Shown here in pieces: positions 49,821 through 61,160 of a stretch of 64,000 nt of DNA (position 1 is the first letter of the stretch; each line of letters begins with the position of its first letter). Source of the stretch: Gigaspora rosea (Eukaryota; Glomeromycota; Glomeromycetes; Diversisporales; Gigasporaceae); NCBI GenBank assembly GCA_003550325.1, contig QKWP01000805.1, positions 19,924-83,923 of the forward strand, written 5' to 3'. Position numbers and translations under genes: made by a program. The notes beneath the pieces are model-generated. The model was given only the letters and a program-made list of their open reading frames with translations, did no database searches and was not told the origin of the DNA.

Positions 49821-51862
49821 TCAAAAAAAAAAAATTTTTGATTCATCGTGATGCTCAGCATCTTCAGAAGTAGGATTTTGTTGCGGGATGGATTGTGATG
49901 AGGAGGGATCAATCGGATTATCTTGCGTTTGTGCGGATTGTTGCGAATCATCGTGAAGTGTGCCGGATATATTTGTATCGGCGAGCGAATGTGCAGGTGA
50001 ATACGCGGGTGAATGTATGGATGAATGAATAGGTGTAGCTTCGACGGTAACAGTGGTATGGGTAGATTTACCCTTTTTGGCAGGACGTGAAGAGGATGCG
50101 CTTGATTGTGTTTGTGTCTTTCTTCGCTTCCTACTTTTCTTAGTAACAGCTGGGACAATTTCAAATTCTTCTGCTTCATCTAAAGAATCATTACCATCTT
50201 CTGGAGGAATAAATGCTGTCTGTGCATATAGCTTATCCTAATTAAATAAAATTACATAAAAAAAAAATAAAAAAAATAAAAAATAAAATTACATTAGTTC
50301 GAATTATTTTAAAAAGTTTAAATTAAATAAATATATTTAATTATATATTACTTACAACATTTCTCTCCAGTCTTTTTTTCGTAACTACATCATCCATAAC
50401 CAACTTGTCAAAATTATGATTCAACATAATTTGGCATACGGTTAACGTGTATGCCAATTGATTGTTATTTGGTGTAGTATTTGACCATACTTTTTCCAAA
50501 ATTCGGTCGAAGTAGGTATCTTCTGAACTATCATCAAGTGGTCTTAATAGCTTCTGATATGCTGCAGCTGTTTTAGAAGATTTTTTCCATACATCCATTT
50601 GTGTGGGAGTTGCTTTTGTGGTAATATGATCTAATAAAGATTCGCCATAAACAGAAAAAAGCGCAGCTTTAATAGACGTGGTAAGTCGACTTCTGCACGA
50701 ACGATGTGCTGCTAAAAGCTAATAGATGTTATTCAAATAAATTAAAAATAGTCGAATTAGTTCGAATTAGATCGAGTATGGTAACAATAATTAAAATTTT
50801 AAAAAACGACAGTAATGTAAATGTAATAAAAGCAAAAAAAAAACATTTTAACAAGAAACAAACTTATAGAAAAATATTAAGCTAATTAAATTTATGCGAA
50901 ATAAATCGAAATAGTTAAGAAAATTAAAATACAAATTTAACGAAATAATAAAAGATTATAATAAACAAATATTAAGTGTAATTAAATTAATGCGAAATAA
51001 TTCGAAATAGTTAAGAAAATAAAATACAAATTTAACGAATAAGTAAGATTGTCATAAACATGAATTAAGTGTAATTAATTTTAAGCTAAATAAATCGAAT
51101 TAGTTAAGAAAATTAAAATACAAATTTAACGAAATAATGAAAGATTATAATAAAGGATAGAGAAATAATTTAAAAAAATGCGATATAATTCGAAATAATT
51201 AAAACAATTACAGGACTCGCAAGATATGCTTCATAATAAGTATTCCAATCTTTATCTTCCTTTGATTTGTAAAATTCAGGTTCATTATCTTCAAGGTACT
51301 CCTCCATCGCATCTTTTAATTCTTCATTAGTTGGATAGATATTAGACGTGATAAGAGATTTAGCAACTGCCGAACAAGTTTGCTATAATTAAATTTAATA
51401 TAATTAGCTTAAAATAAAATAATATAAACATTAATATATAAAAATAATAATTACTTTAATAAAATTTGTCTCTTCTTTTAATTGTAGACCTTCCGAAACT
51501 CGACTGTCCAGAGCTGAAAGTTTTCGGTCAATTTTTAAAACATGTTCGGATAGCTCATTGAGTTTATCCATAATAGCAGCCAAAGTTATTTGATCTTAAA
51601 TTATTTTAAATAAAATATTAAATTAAAAATACTATAACTAGTAAATTAACGAAATAAACAAATTTATTTTTTAATTTTAACCATCAAGAGGTCTTGGAGT
51701 AAGATGTGATAGAGTGCTAATTGTTTCTACTAAAGGCGCACTTTCCCGCTCAGTATCTAACTGAGATGCAGGCCTAATAGCAGTCATTTTTTTAAAAGCC
51801 ACACGCCGACCAGCGACAAGTTGCTCATGTTTTCCCGCTTGCGATTTTGAAGAAGAAGCCAT
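49821..51862 (-). CDS. Accessory protein C of the Plavaka element (paralogue of B)
   Basis: Five exons (51862-51682, 51594-51455, 51382-51212, 50718-50356, 50237-49821) join into 424 codons, 423 aa, with no stop; introns are GT-AG. The start ATG begins MASSSKSQ. Order of parts: basic Ser-rich N-terminus (1-60), likely coiled coil (61-107; LNELSEHVLKIDRKLSALDS), conserved domain (108-285) and a Ser/His/Gln-rich tail (286-423) with an acidic start and a basic TKKSRKRRKTQ patch. The domain aligns with protein B: IYPTNEELKDAMEEYLEDNE with IYPEEELIRAELDRYVRSNY, WKKSSKTAAAYQKLL with WKGSKKTKDCYKKLF, and SEDTYFDRILEKVW with SEETYIARVLKKIW. The first four introns match introns 2-5 of B in place and phase (1,0,0,0); the third exon is 171 nt in C, like the fourth in B. 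B and C thus arose by duplication. Function unknown. Confidence 0.85.
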
Positions 51863-52300
51863 TTGATAAGATAAAATAAAGGATATAAAATAAAGTATAA
51901 AATAAAATAAATGAAAAAATGAAATAAATATATGATATTAAATAATATGAATAATGCGAAATGAATTAAAAAATAAAGGTAAATTGATAACGATTTAAAA
52001 GTAATGAAATTAAGAAGATTGAAATGTATAAATGTAAAAGTGTTTAAGCGTAAAGATTGAATTATCAAGGTATCGAAATGAATTTGATCAGAAAAAAATG
52101 AAAATCATGAGAGCGAATGTCGGTTTATTTAAATTTTTTTGAAAAGATTCTAATGCACTCAAATTAATTCGAATTATATTGATATTAATTAAAGAAAATA
52201 TTTAATAACGTTCGCATTATCTAAAGTAATCAATTTTTTATACATTCATTTGCAATTTAATTCTAAAAATATAGATCTTTGTAATAAATTCGAAATTTTA
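51863..52300. other. 5' flank of gene C
   Basis: AT-rich DNA (51863-52070 is dominated by aaaataaa/gaataat words), then scattered cgaatt words. It presumably carries the promoter of C, but no element can be named. Confidence 0.45.
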
Positions 52301-52324
52301 ATCTTTATTTAATTATATCAAAAT

Positions 52325-53700
52325 TATAAGTTAGAACAATGCGAATTAATCCGATTACCTTAAATATATTAGCCCCTATCAAACTATTACCCTTTTAAAC
52401 TTACATTACTATATATATATTAAATACATTTGACCTATTTCATTTTAAATGCCGACGTACTCAATTGATAAATTTAATACCTCCCGAAATGTATCTGTAT
52501 CAGTTAGAACAATGTGAATTAATCTGATTACCTTAAATACTATATTTAGTAATAAAGCTACATCAATTTGAATTATTCCGACTTAAATCAATTGTATTCC
52601 ATTTATAGTAAATTTCACAAACATGCATATTTCGCATTACGTAGAATCATAAACTACATGTATTAGTTCTAAGGTGATTTATTATAATTTAGAACAATGC
52701 GCAATAATACTTACATTAAAAATTTTAGCCCCTATTAAACTATTACTATATTTAGGAATACGAAAAGATTTATTTAAATTAATCCGCATTAAAAAAGCCA
52801 TTTATTTTCGCATTATTCGATTGTTACGTAGAATCATAGAAGCTTTATTGGATTTTTTAAACTACATGTATCGATCTAAGGTAATATATTATTAAGAACT
52901 ATGCGCATAATTCAATTACCTTAAAAAATTTAGCCCCTATCAAACTATTACTCTTTTAAACTTTCTTTACTATACTGTATTTAGGAATGCGAACAACTTT
53001 TATTTGAATTAATTCGCATTAAAAAAACTAAGTCCATTTATAGTAAATTTCTCAAACATGCTTATTTCGCATTATTCGATTGTTACGTAGAATCATATTA
53101 AACTTTCATTTAATTAGATTCATATTTATTCGAACTAAGTTAATTAATATGGACGTTTAAAATTTTAGGCCTATAATTTACATTATTTTTAATTATTTCA
53201 AATCTTTTAAAATAATTCGAATTATTTTGAATTATTTTGCACTCATAGTTCATAGTAATTTATCTCTATCTATTTCATTTTTGATATTGACGTTTAAAAA
53301 TATTAGCTCTTTATTTTTAAATATTTTTAATTAAATTAATCTATTTTATTATAATTCGAATTATTTCGAATTATTTTGCACTCTTTGTTCATAGTAATTT
53401 ATCTCTATCTGTTTCATTCTTGAATATTGACGTTTAAAAAATTTTAGCCTTATATTTTCATTATTTTTAATTAATTCAAATTATTTTAACTTAATCCGAA
53501 TTATTTTGCTTTCATAGTTCATAGTAATTTATCTCAATATGTTACATTCTTGAATATTGACGGTTAAAATATTAGCTCTTTATTTTTAAATATTTTTAAT
53601 TAAATTAATCCATTTTATTATAATTCGAATTATTTCGAATTATTTTGCACTCTTTGTTCATAGTAATTTATCTCAATCGATTTCGAATTATTTTGAATTA
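52325..53700. repeat. Right subterminal satellite arrays of the Plavaka element
   Basis: Two degenerate arrays. The first (52325-52990) has four copies, with a spacing of about 175-210 bp, of a unit containing ttagaacaatgcgaattaat and tagcccctatcaaactatta. The second (53240-53690) has four copies, spaced about 125-145 bp apart, containing catagtaatttatctctatc and aattcgaattatttcgaatt. No open frame of interest. This lies only on the right side; the left subterminal zone is far shorter. Confidence 0.75.
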
Positions 53701-53867
53701 TTCTACGTTATATTGCGTAATTTCTTGCATAATATTGCGTAATAATCCTACGTAATATTTCGTAATTTTATATTTCGCTATATTGCGAAAGTTATTACGT
53801 AATATTGCATTGTTATTATACTTCGTAAATTATTGCGCTATATTTCGCTCTATTAAATTTGCTGATG
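53690..53867. repeat. Right terminal array of the Plavaka element
   Basis: Inverted relative of the left array: attgcgtaat, tacgtaatatttcg, cgctatattgcgaaag and attgcgctatatttcgc words, ending AAATTTGCTGATG. It matches the right end of the element at 5006-7895 (tataaatttgctgatg). Confidence 0.75.
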
Positions 53868-54558
53868 TACTATTAAATAAAAAAAATGAGCTCTACAACT
53901 TTCAATTAGTAGCCAAAGAAGGTTTATTTATTAGTTTTAAAATTAAAATTATATAATATACAGTATTATTTTAAATCTAAAATAGAAACTTTTTATGTAA
54001 CCATAGTGGAAATAGCAAAAACCATGATGGAAATAGGCCTTCTCTATTTTAATTATTAGATAATATTTTAGGGGGTGGGGGTCAAGAAAAATCTTATCTT
54101 AGTTAAATTTGATTGGCCAAAATTCTATTTATAGATCTTATCTGGAAGTGAAAGATAAGCCCCAATAGTAACTAGATATTAGATAATAAATGTCAACGCT
54201 CTGATATTATGTTTATATTATATTAATATATAATATAAAATTTTGCTAATTACGTAATCAGATTTTAAATTTTGGATTTATTATAATCTACTCTCTATAA
54301 GAATCATTTTGGTAGTTAAATCATCAAAATTGGATTAGTTGATCAAAAGTTATATATTTTTAAAGATTTATATAATAATTTTATATAAAAATCATCAGGA
54401 GAATTTTTTAGGTGCAGATCTGTACAGATTTTTAAAACCCGATAATAGGACCCCAGACATCTCTGATATATGTCATATTTTTTTAGCAAATTGATTCAAA
54501 TTTGATCTAAAGTCCAAATTTAAATTTAGCAAATTGAAGTTAATTTTAAAAAGGGTTA
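53868..54558. other. AT-rich spacer between two transposons
   Basis: No gene. A word at 53889-53911 (gagctctacaactttcaattagt) recurs in the module at 14650-14700. A short ggggtggggg tract at 54074 stands out in the AT-rich background. Confidence 0.5.
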
Positions 54559-54560
54559 TA

Positions 54561-56432
54561 TGGGCCGGTACAAAAACATTTGTACCTCAAAAAAGCGCAT
54601 ATAAAATTTTTTTTTATTAAGTAAAAAACAAATTTTTTTTTTTAAATCACATCAGTACATATTCGGAAATATGAAAATATGACTCCTAAGTCAAAATTAA
54701 TCATCGTCCTCAGATTCACTATAACCACCAAATTCATTATCAATTAATTGCACGTCTTCATCAGTCTCTAAATATACCTTTGCATTTTTAAGCGCCCTTC
54801 TCCAAAGTCCAACTATAACTTTCACATTAATTTTTTTTTAAATGCATCTAGAAGTGTGTTTCGAACAGATAAAAGGTTTGAATGTAGACCCAAACTTGCG
54901 ACTTCGCCTTTTACAACTGACCAAACACCTTCAATTGGCTGAAGTTCGCAATGGTAGGGAGGGGTAAAAAAAACTTTGTGACCGTACTGTACTGTCTTGC
55001 TATTTCCACACAAGTAAATGGGACCGTGTCTTTATGTAGCTTAACAAGTTCCAAAAGCTCTGGTCTTCGTAGCTCATCCAGAAAAAAAATATTATGAGAG
55101 GTAAGCCAATCAATTATGTCTTGTTTTTTTGTGTTCGAAGTTGGAATACTTTCGACCTGACCTTTATGGTAGCTTGCACTGTCCATATGGAATGTTTACC
55201 TGTCCATATTTTTCACAGAGTGTTTCACAAAGATTCGAAAAGAGGTCTTCAAAAATTTCTGTGTTGAAGTTTCCATGGTAATCAACTTGATTGGGAACAA
55301 TATTAGCGCCTTTAACAATATCAGGAACATCACTCCATTCTTCAGCATTTTTTCGCTTTCTATCTTATTTTCCTGCAGGTTTAATTGTTGGATCCCAAAT
55401 GTAAATAGAGTTCGGAACAAGCTCACCATGCATTTGGTTGGAGTTACCATTTCGGAATACGATAAGGGCAGTGTCATTAATCATCTGATTATTTTTTATC
55501 AGAGACCTACCCCCCTCCCTCTTTCTTAATATATAAATAGTCAGGTTCTTATATATAATTTTAACTTTTTTTACCCTCCCCCCCCCTAAAAAATCACCTG
55601 ATTTTTGTTACTCCCTAATTGCACCAAAAATTACAACTAACAGACCATGCCCCCTTTACTAAGACGACACCCTGGTGAGGAACCCATGTATTGTGTGAAG
55701 TATGATGTAGATGGCAGTACGATTCATCAAGAAAAACCTCTGGACGATACAGAACATCATTTTTGGCTTCTAAGTTGGTAAAACGGAAACGCAGGTAATG
55801 ACAATGGTAGGCAACATTATTCGCTGATTCGTGAAGAAGGTTTCTACGTTCTCCTTGGCCATAATAATAGCCCAAGCGGTGTAGTAATCGAAGAAGTCTC
55901 CATTTAGAAAATGTATAACCTTGTTCCTCAAGATACTGTATAGAATTTGTGTAGAAATTTGTTCACCCGCCTTGTTGGCGTTTAAAATTTTTGTGCGCAG
56001 AAGTATTGTAACATTTTCGTCTATTTGAAGTCTAGGCCACCCAAGAGTTTTATGTGGAGTAAATGTGCCATCCCTACGCTTGTTCCAGTCTGATACCATG
56101 CCCCCAACTGTTCCCTCAGCAACGCCCAATACCTCAGCAACACGCTTGCATAATGTAAGTGTCTGATGATCGGTTCCCACAGAACTGGACCCAGAAATGT
56201 AATTGTAAACGTTAATAATCATCATTTTTTCATTCTCTGTTAGCGGTGCACCGCTTCGTTTTAAAGGAAAAGAAAACATGGAAATGTAAAAAAAATTTAG
56301 AAAGGAGATACGTTTAGTTATAAACTACAAACCGTGTGAATTTAAAGCTGCCAAGCTTAGTAACACAACATTTTTTTTGTGTACAAATCTTACCTTTTTT
56401 TGGCGAGGTACAAATGTTTTTGCACCGGCCCA
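54561..56432 (-). mobile_element. Tc1/mariner-superfamily transposon, 1.87 kb, decayed
   Basis: Inverted ends start TGGGCCGGTACAAAAACATT (one mismatch at the other end, GGTGC) and continue with tgtacctc. Both sides are flanked by TA (54559-54560 and 56433-56434), the target duplication of this superfamily. The element contains a broken transposase gene on the minus strand and nothing else. The ends are well preserved, so the copy is not very old. Confidence 0.85.
54822..56279 (-). pseudogene. Transposase pseudogene, Tc1/mariner-like, D-x81-E spacing
   Basis: Begins MFSFPLKRSGAPLTENEKMM with a helix-turn-helix region (TLCKRVAEVLGVAEGTVGGM). The catalytic domain lies in successive frames: VFLDESYCHLHH (first Asp; 55615-55875), MDSASYHK (second Asp; about 55186) and PPYHCELQPIEGVW (Glu; about 54940). 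The coding frame changes at least four times between 56279 and 54822, so no full protein can be made. The Asp-to-Glu interval contains an insert (KKQDIIDWLTSHNIFF, then PELLELVKLHK) and counts 82 residues from the second Asp to Glu instead of the usual 34-39. That resembles the unusual long-spacing (DD82E, Sailor-like) group as I remember it. Confidence 0.85.
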
Positions 56433-56434
56433 TA

Positions 56435-57268
56435 ATTGAATATTTTGGTGAATTTCTAAGATTTTACACATGTTATATTTATTTTTAGCAATTTACCCAC
56501 ATTTTGCAAGAATTATTATAACAAGTTAAGTTGTACTATGATGATCGATCCAGATATAACAAGTTATTAATGGCTATACGGAGCAAAATTATAATTAATT
56601 ATAATTGAAAATAAGTAAAAGTAGTTGTAGCATGTAATTAGGCTTTAGTATCAATAGCAACTTGCATATGTATTACGATCATTGATCATGATTGTATGTT
56701 AATAAACAAATAATTATGTAATACAATTGTACGGAGTTATCATTAATTCGTAATCCGCATGCAAAACAGTGATCAACAATAATATTGATTGGTGATAAGT
56801 TATATATATATTTTTAACTGCTTTTAGAATCCGAGCATATCCAATATAAAAATATACTACTACATAATAAAACATGATCTAGATCATGGCACAGAATACG
56901 TATTTAAAGTGTTTTTGTGTTTTTTAACCATTTTTAAACTTCGAACATTTCTAACGCTTATTATTCCTTGTACCTATAAAATAGAAATATTATATCACAG
57001 AATAAACTTATTTAAACTATGACAATATGTAATCAAAAGCATAACTTGGATTATAGCTTTGGGTCTTCTTAAAAAAAGCTATATTAAAAAAAAAAAGTAA
57101 TCGGTAATAGCACGTATACATATTTATATATTAGAGATAGTGTACCTATAAAATAGGTCTATTTTTTATCAACATAGCTAGCGAAATTTACTACTTTGTA
57201 CTAACATAATTTATAGAACGAGTAAATATATGCATGTTTTTGACTAGAGAACTTATCCCTTAATTTGT
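56435..57268. other. AT-rich spacer, no gene seen
   Basis: AT-rich sequence with tatatata and aaaaaagta words. No supportable feature. Confidence 0.5.
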
Positions 57269-57270
57269 TA

Positions 57271-57892
57271 TACAGGCATATTTGCCTGCGAAAATTTTAA
57301 AATTTTAAATTTTTTAAATAAAACTTTAAATATTAATTTTAGCTATATACTTTCTAAGTAAAAATAATAATATTGTTCTGTTTTATCAACTTTATTATAA
57401 AAATTTTTTAAAATTATTAAAAAACTTTGGTGTAATAAAAGTTTAAAGTTTTTGTTTTAGAACTTTTACTATAGAATTTTTTCTTTAGATTTCTTAAATT
57501 TTATATGTTCCTGTCTATAAAAAAAATTGTCACTTCTAATACAAGTCTTAATTTTTACAAGTAAATCATATAAAGTTAAATAATGAAAGTTGTTATCCTT
57601 TATATAAACTACAATATTGTATTAGAAACTATATTTTTAAAACCAATATTTAAAGAATTCGCCAAGACATTGTAAAATATTTTTTTGGCTAAAAAATTTC
57701 TTTAAAATTTAATATTTTTAGCTTATAAGCAACATAAACTTTTTGTCTTATAATATAAATTTAAATAATTCAAAAATATAATCCTTGTTTTTAAATATTA
57801 TAATACCAAAATTTTATTTAAATATCTTAAATGATTAAAAAAATAGATCAAAGGTATATTTATAGTAATTATACAGGCAAATTTGCCTGCGA
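57271..57892. mobile_element. Element bounded by CAGGCA(A/T)ATTTGCCTG palindromes
   Basis: The word ttatacaggcatatttgcctgcgaa at 57271 and ttatacaggcaaatttgcctgcgaa at 57869 frame ~570 bp of AT-rich DNA that resembles 40910-41080. Each boundary is itself a 16-bp palindrome, so the unit starts and ends with inverted copies. It is non-coding, and the transposon class is unknown. Confidence 0.5.
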
Positions 57893-58015
57893 AGTAGTAC
57901 AAACTAAGAAATAGATTAGAAACTCGAAAACATGCTATGCTATACATTAATAGGCTATTTTGCAAATTTTGCAAATTTACTAGCTACTTTTGCTTCTAAT
58001 GACTACTGGCTCTGG

Positions 58016-58376
58016 TATGCCCTTAAAAGTAGAGACCAAGGAATTTGACTATTTTTTGAAAATTGGCCTGTTTGATTAATTAGGTGTAAAATTTTAGATC
58101 AATCTTTTTTACTTAATAATGAAAGTCTGATCACTTAATAAATTTTTGCGATACAACGGTTAAAAGCTTTTGACACTATAATCTAAAAATAGATTTACCG
58201 AGATTTACCGATAGTAATACAGAATCTACAGATCTAATAATCTTGTTTAAACAGGTTTGTTAATCATGAATGACCTAATTTTAGATTGTTTTGATTTTGT
58301 GTAACAAAATAGTTTTTGCCGATTTTCTCAAAACCCATGGTCGGCCAAATTCCTTGGTTTTTACTTGAGGGCCCAT
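58016..58376. mobile_element. Palindromic MITE, ~360 bp
   Basis: tatgcccttaaaagtagaga then ccaaggaatttgac at the left is mirrored by ggccaaattccttgg then tttttacttgagggccca at the right. Non-coding core. Confidence 0.7.
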
Positions 58377-58379
58377 ATA

Positions 58380-59120
58380 TTTATATGTATGAAAAGAATT
58401 AGAATGTGGTAGTATGCAACATGAGAATAAAAATATAATTGCTATACAACAATAACTATGACTTTGTTTCTTTTTTTATAATTTTGATATGATACTAAGA
58501 ACGATAGCTTTTTTTTTACTAAAATAAAACTTCTTGAAGCTCTGAACAATAACAAAAGCTTGCCCATTATGTATAGAAAAAAATTGTCAAAGTGAATATA
58601 CCATATTTTCGCTCACCTGCACGGTATTCACATTAATTAGAGTACGCGTATGGGCATTATACTGAGGCAAGGATTAATTCAATAAGCCTGTTTTCTAAAT
58701 AATGAACATGTGCATTATATATAAGTAGCTGTAAGGTACTTACCATATAAATACAAAATAACGCACTGCGCATTATTTTGAATAAGCCCATGTTCGGTAT
58801 TTCAAATAAGGGAAAGTAGGTTTACTTAGTATCAAACATAGCTTTAGTGCACTTTTTGTTCATTTGCTTTTTATATAAAGGCGCGTTAATTCGGGATGCC
58901 CATGGGGATTCTGATTTTTGAAATAATGCCCATAAGCATTATTTCGCATTTATGTATGCGTAATACCATATATGTGTAGTTATGATTTTCTTGATCAAGA
59001 TTATATAAAGAATGAACAAACTCAAATAATATCCTACTTTAAATACATTTTTTATTTTCAAGTACCTATGCCAAAATATAAGGTTTCGCTTGTTTTTCAG
59101 GGTGAGATGTAAAAAATTTG
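58380..59120. other. AT-rich DNA with gcattatt/ataatgc words, no gene seen
   Basis: Short inverted words around gggcattat, tgtgcattat and gcgcattattt (58650-58950) suggest eroded repeats. The minus-strand open frame at 58939-59163 has no motif. Confidence 0.45.
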
Positions 59121-59123
59121 CAT

Positions 59124-59442
59124 TACTATATATTTCCAAAAATAAGCAACCTTTTTTGGCCAAAAAATTACACGAAAAACGAGGAGTTGCTTATTTTCGA
59201 AATATTGAGTTTTTTGAAAAAATTAAAAAACGTACTAATAAAAAGTTATCCAAATGACCACAAATTTTTACTATAAGTGTATTTTTATGCGCTGAACAAC
59301 TTTACTTAACCGATCTTTTGAAGTTTACTTAGTAAAAAAAAACTTGTATATGTAGCAACTGCTAACGCGTTTTTTGAGAATTTTGAAAAAACAGGAGTGT
59401 TGTTTATTTTAGAGGGTTGCTTATTTTCAGGAATATACGGTA
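59124..59442. mobile_element. MITE, ~319 bp, with ccaaaaataagcaacc / ggttgcttattttcagg ends
   Basis: The left end tactatatatttccaaaaat then aagcaacc is mirrored by gggttgcttattttcaggaa then tatacggta. The core is imperfectly palindromic. Non-coding. Confidence 0.75.
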
Positions 59443-60396
59443 TGGACTATATGCTAAATCTTGGTGGGTTGCATATCCAAATGATAATGATGCAGCTTTT
59501 ATATTCCTTTATCCCTTATGTCTTGGATGAAAACCATTACTACAATAAGGGACTGGGACTTTATGATTACTAAAATTCAAGACAATTTTGAACCAGGGTT
59601 TTTATGTCAATCTGAAGATTTACAAAGCAAATTATGTAAAAGTTCATCTGAGGCGATCACTTCTGTGTATCAACTAGCCTTTTCTACAAAAACTAAACTT
59701 GATGGTCTTTTGGTTATGGGATTTGACAATTTAAAAATATGTAATTTATTACTTTTAGATCTTTACTTTCGACCTTTTTCTTTTAAAATCTCAAATTTAA
59801 ATTTGATTATTTTCGAAATTGGTATCTTAGACAATTCGGATTGGAACTATGCTAGCAAAGGATATAAAAGCTCTTTTATATATAATTTTCAAAAAGCTCG
59901 TTCATTATTTTTACAAGAGTTTACTAACAATGAAGCGTGTTAAAATATATCAAAATTCTCAGGAAGCATATATTTTTTACGATGTAAACCCTAATATAGT
60001 TTAGAATTTAGAATAAAATTGGCATACTAGTACAGTTTACAGGAAGCACACTTTTTGAACTGGAACATGAATATACAAAATCGGCAATTGAAAAAGAACA
60101 AACTCCTCATTGTACGGTTAAAGATTGGCAAAGTAAACCAATTATGAATAAACTTTTTAACCATTACCTAAAAAAATTTATTTCGACATCTATACAATGG
60201 GAAAGCTTTTTTATTAGTTGGCAAACTCATAATAGTAGTATTATTGAGTTAACAACAAAATTTAAAGAAATATATCCACCAAATTATATCGTTAAAGATC
60301 GTGAACTGCAAGCATGGAAAGCTTTACTACGACATACCGGTTGTTTAAATATAACACCTTTTGAAAAAAAGTCTAAGGTAATTCCTAACAAAATGG

Positions 60397-60641
60397 GTTA
60401 CAGCTGATTTGAAAATTAGTGGGCACGTGATAAATTTTGTTCAAATTTCAATAATTATTTTTCGGTAATAACAGTATAGTTTTTCAATAATATAAGTTTT
60501 AGCCAATATATTATTGCAGTATGTTTTGTACTAGCTGAAAATTATATTATCAAAAACTATACTTTTATTATCAAAATATAATTATCAAAATTTGCTCACA
60601 AAATTCATCACGTGCTCGCTAATTTTCAAATCAGCTATAAC
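60397..60641. mobile_element. Palindromic MITE family M, copy 1, 245 bp
   Basis: gttacagctgatttgaaaat then tagtgggcacgtgat at the left is mirrored by atcacgtgctcgctaa then ttttcaaatcagctataac at the right, arms of about 44 bp. It sits in a probable intron of the broken gene around it. Confidence 0.8.
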
Positions 60642-60689
60642 TTATATGAATATCGCCAAGAGAAAACCGTCATCAGGGTTTAAAATACT

Positions 60690-61160
60690 ATCAAACCTCC
60701 TAAAACCAACATATATAGTTAACAGAGTATTGAGTGGTTATCAAATTATTAGAATTATATATCAAACAGATTTGAACAGATTAATTTTAGAAAAATCCAT
60801 ACTGATGATAAATGTTTACCCATCCATCTTACATTTTTGTTTGTTCTGTTTTCTGCTTTTTTTTTTTTTTTACAAGAAAAACGTGTTGAGTTTATCAGTT
60901 TTGGGAGGTCCAACAGTAGATTTTGTATAGACAAAATCTCTAACGAATCAGATAGTTTGAGTTTACTAGTCTAATAAGCAATACTGCTGAACTTCCAAAA
61001 CCGATCCTGTTAAATTGATAACCTGTCAAATTTGATAAAAAAATTAATCTACCAAATCGGTTTTTTGATATAAATCTAATAGTTATAATGTTTCAAATCC
61101 GATAACCTCACAATAAACCTTTCCATCATTCATATCAGTTTTGGGAGGTTTAACAAAGCC
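60690..61160. repeat. Inverted and direct copies of a ttttgggaggt word
   Basis: tcaaacctcctaaaacc (60691), atcagttttgggaggtcc (60895), gaacttccaaaaccgat (60989) and atcagttttgggaggttt (61136) alternate in orientation, suggesting one or two further eroded palindromic insertions in the same intron. Confidence 0.5.

Larger units (their letters stand above)
42496..53867. mobile_element. Autonomous-looking Plavaka-type DNA transposon, 11.4 kb, three genes
   Basis: Bounded by CATCAGCGAAAT at the left and its inverted counterpart ...AAATTTGCTGATG at the right; seven terminal bases are perfectly inverted. Inside each end is an array of gcgaaatattgcgcaata / attacgtaatattgcg words. The cargo is a transposase gene (45857-49205, +) and two paralogous accessory genes on - (43158-45055 and 49821-51862). 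All three read through after GT-AG splicing without a break, so the element looks young and possibly active. TTCGAA-containing words are scattered through introns and spacers across the whole element but are rare just outside it. No convincing target duplication was found: the flanks are ...tcaat and tacta.... Confidence 0.8.

Noticed and set aside
49778-50179. A 133-codon minus-strand open frame overlapping the last exon of gene C
   Set aside because: The other frame continues the spliced gene C and gives an acidic, Ser-rich, NLS-like tail comparable with protein B. This frame does not connect to an upstream exon.
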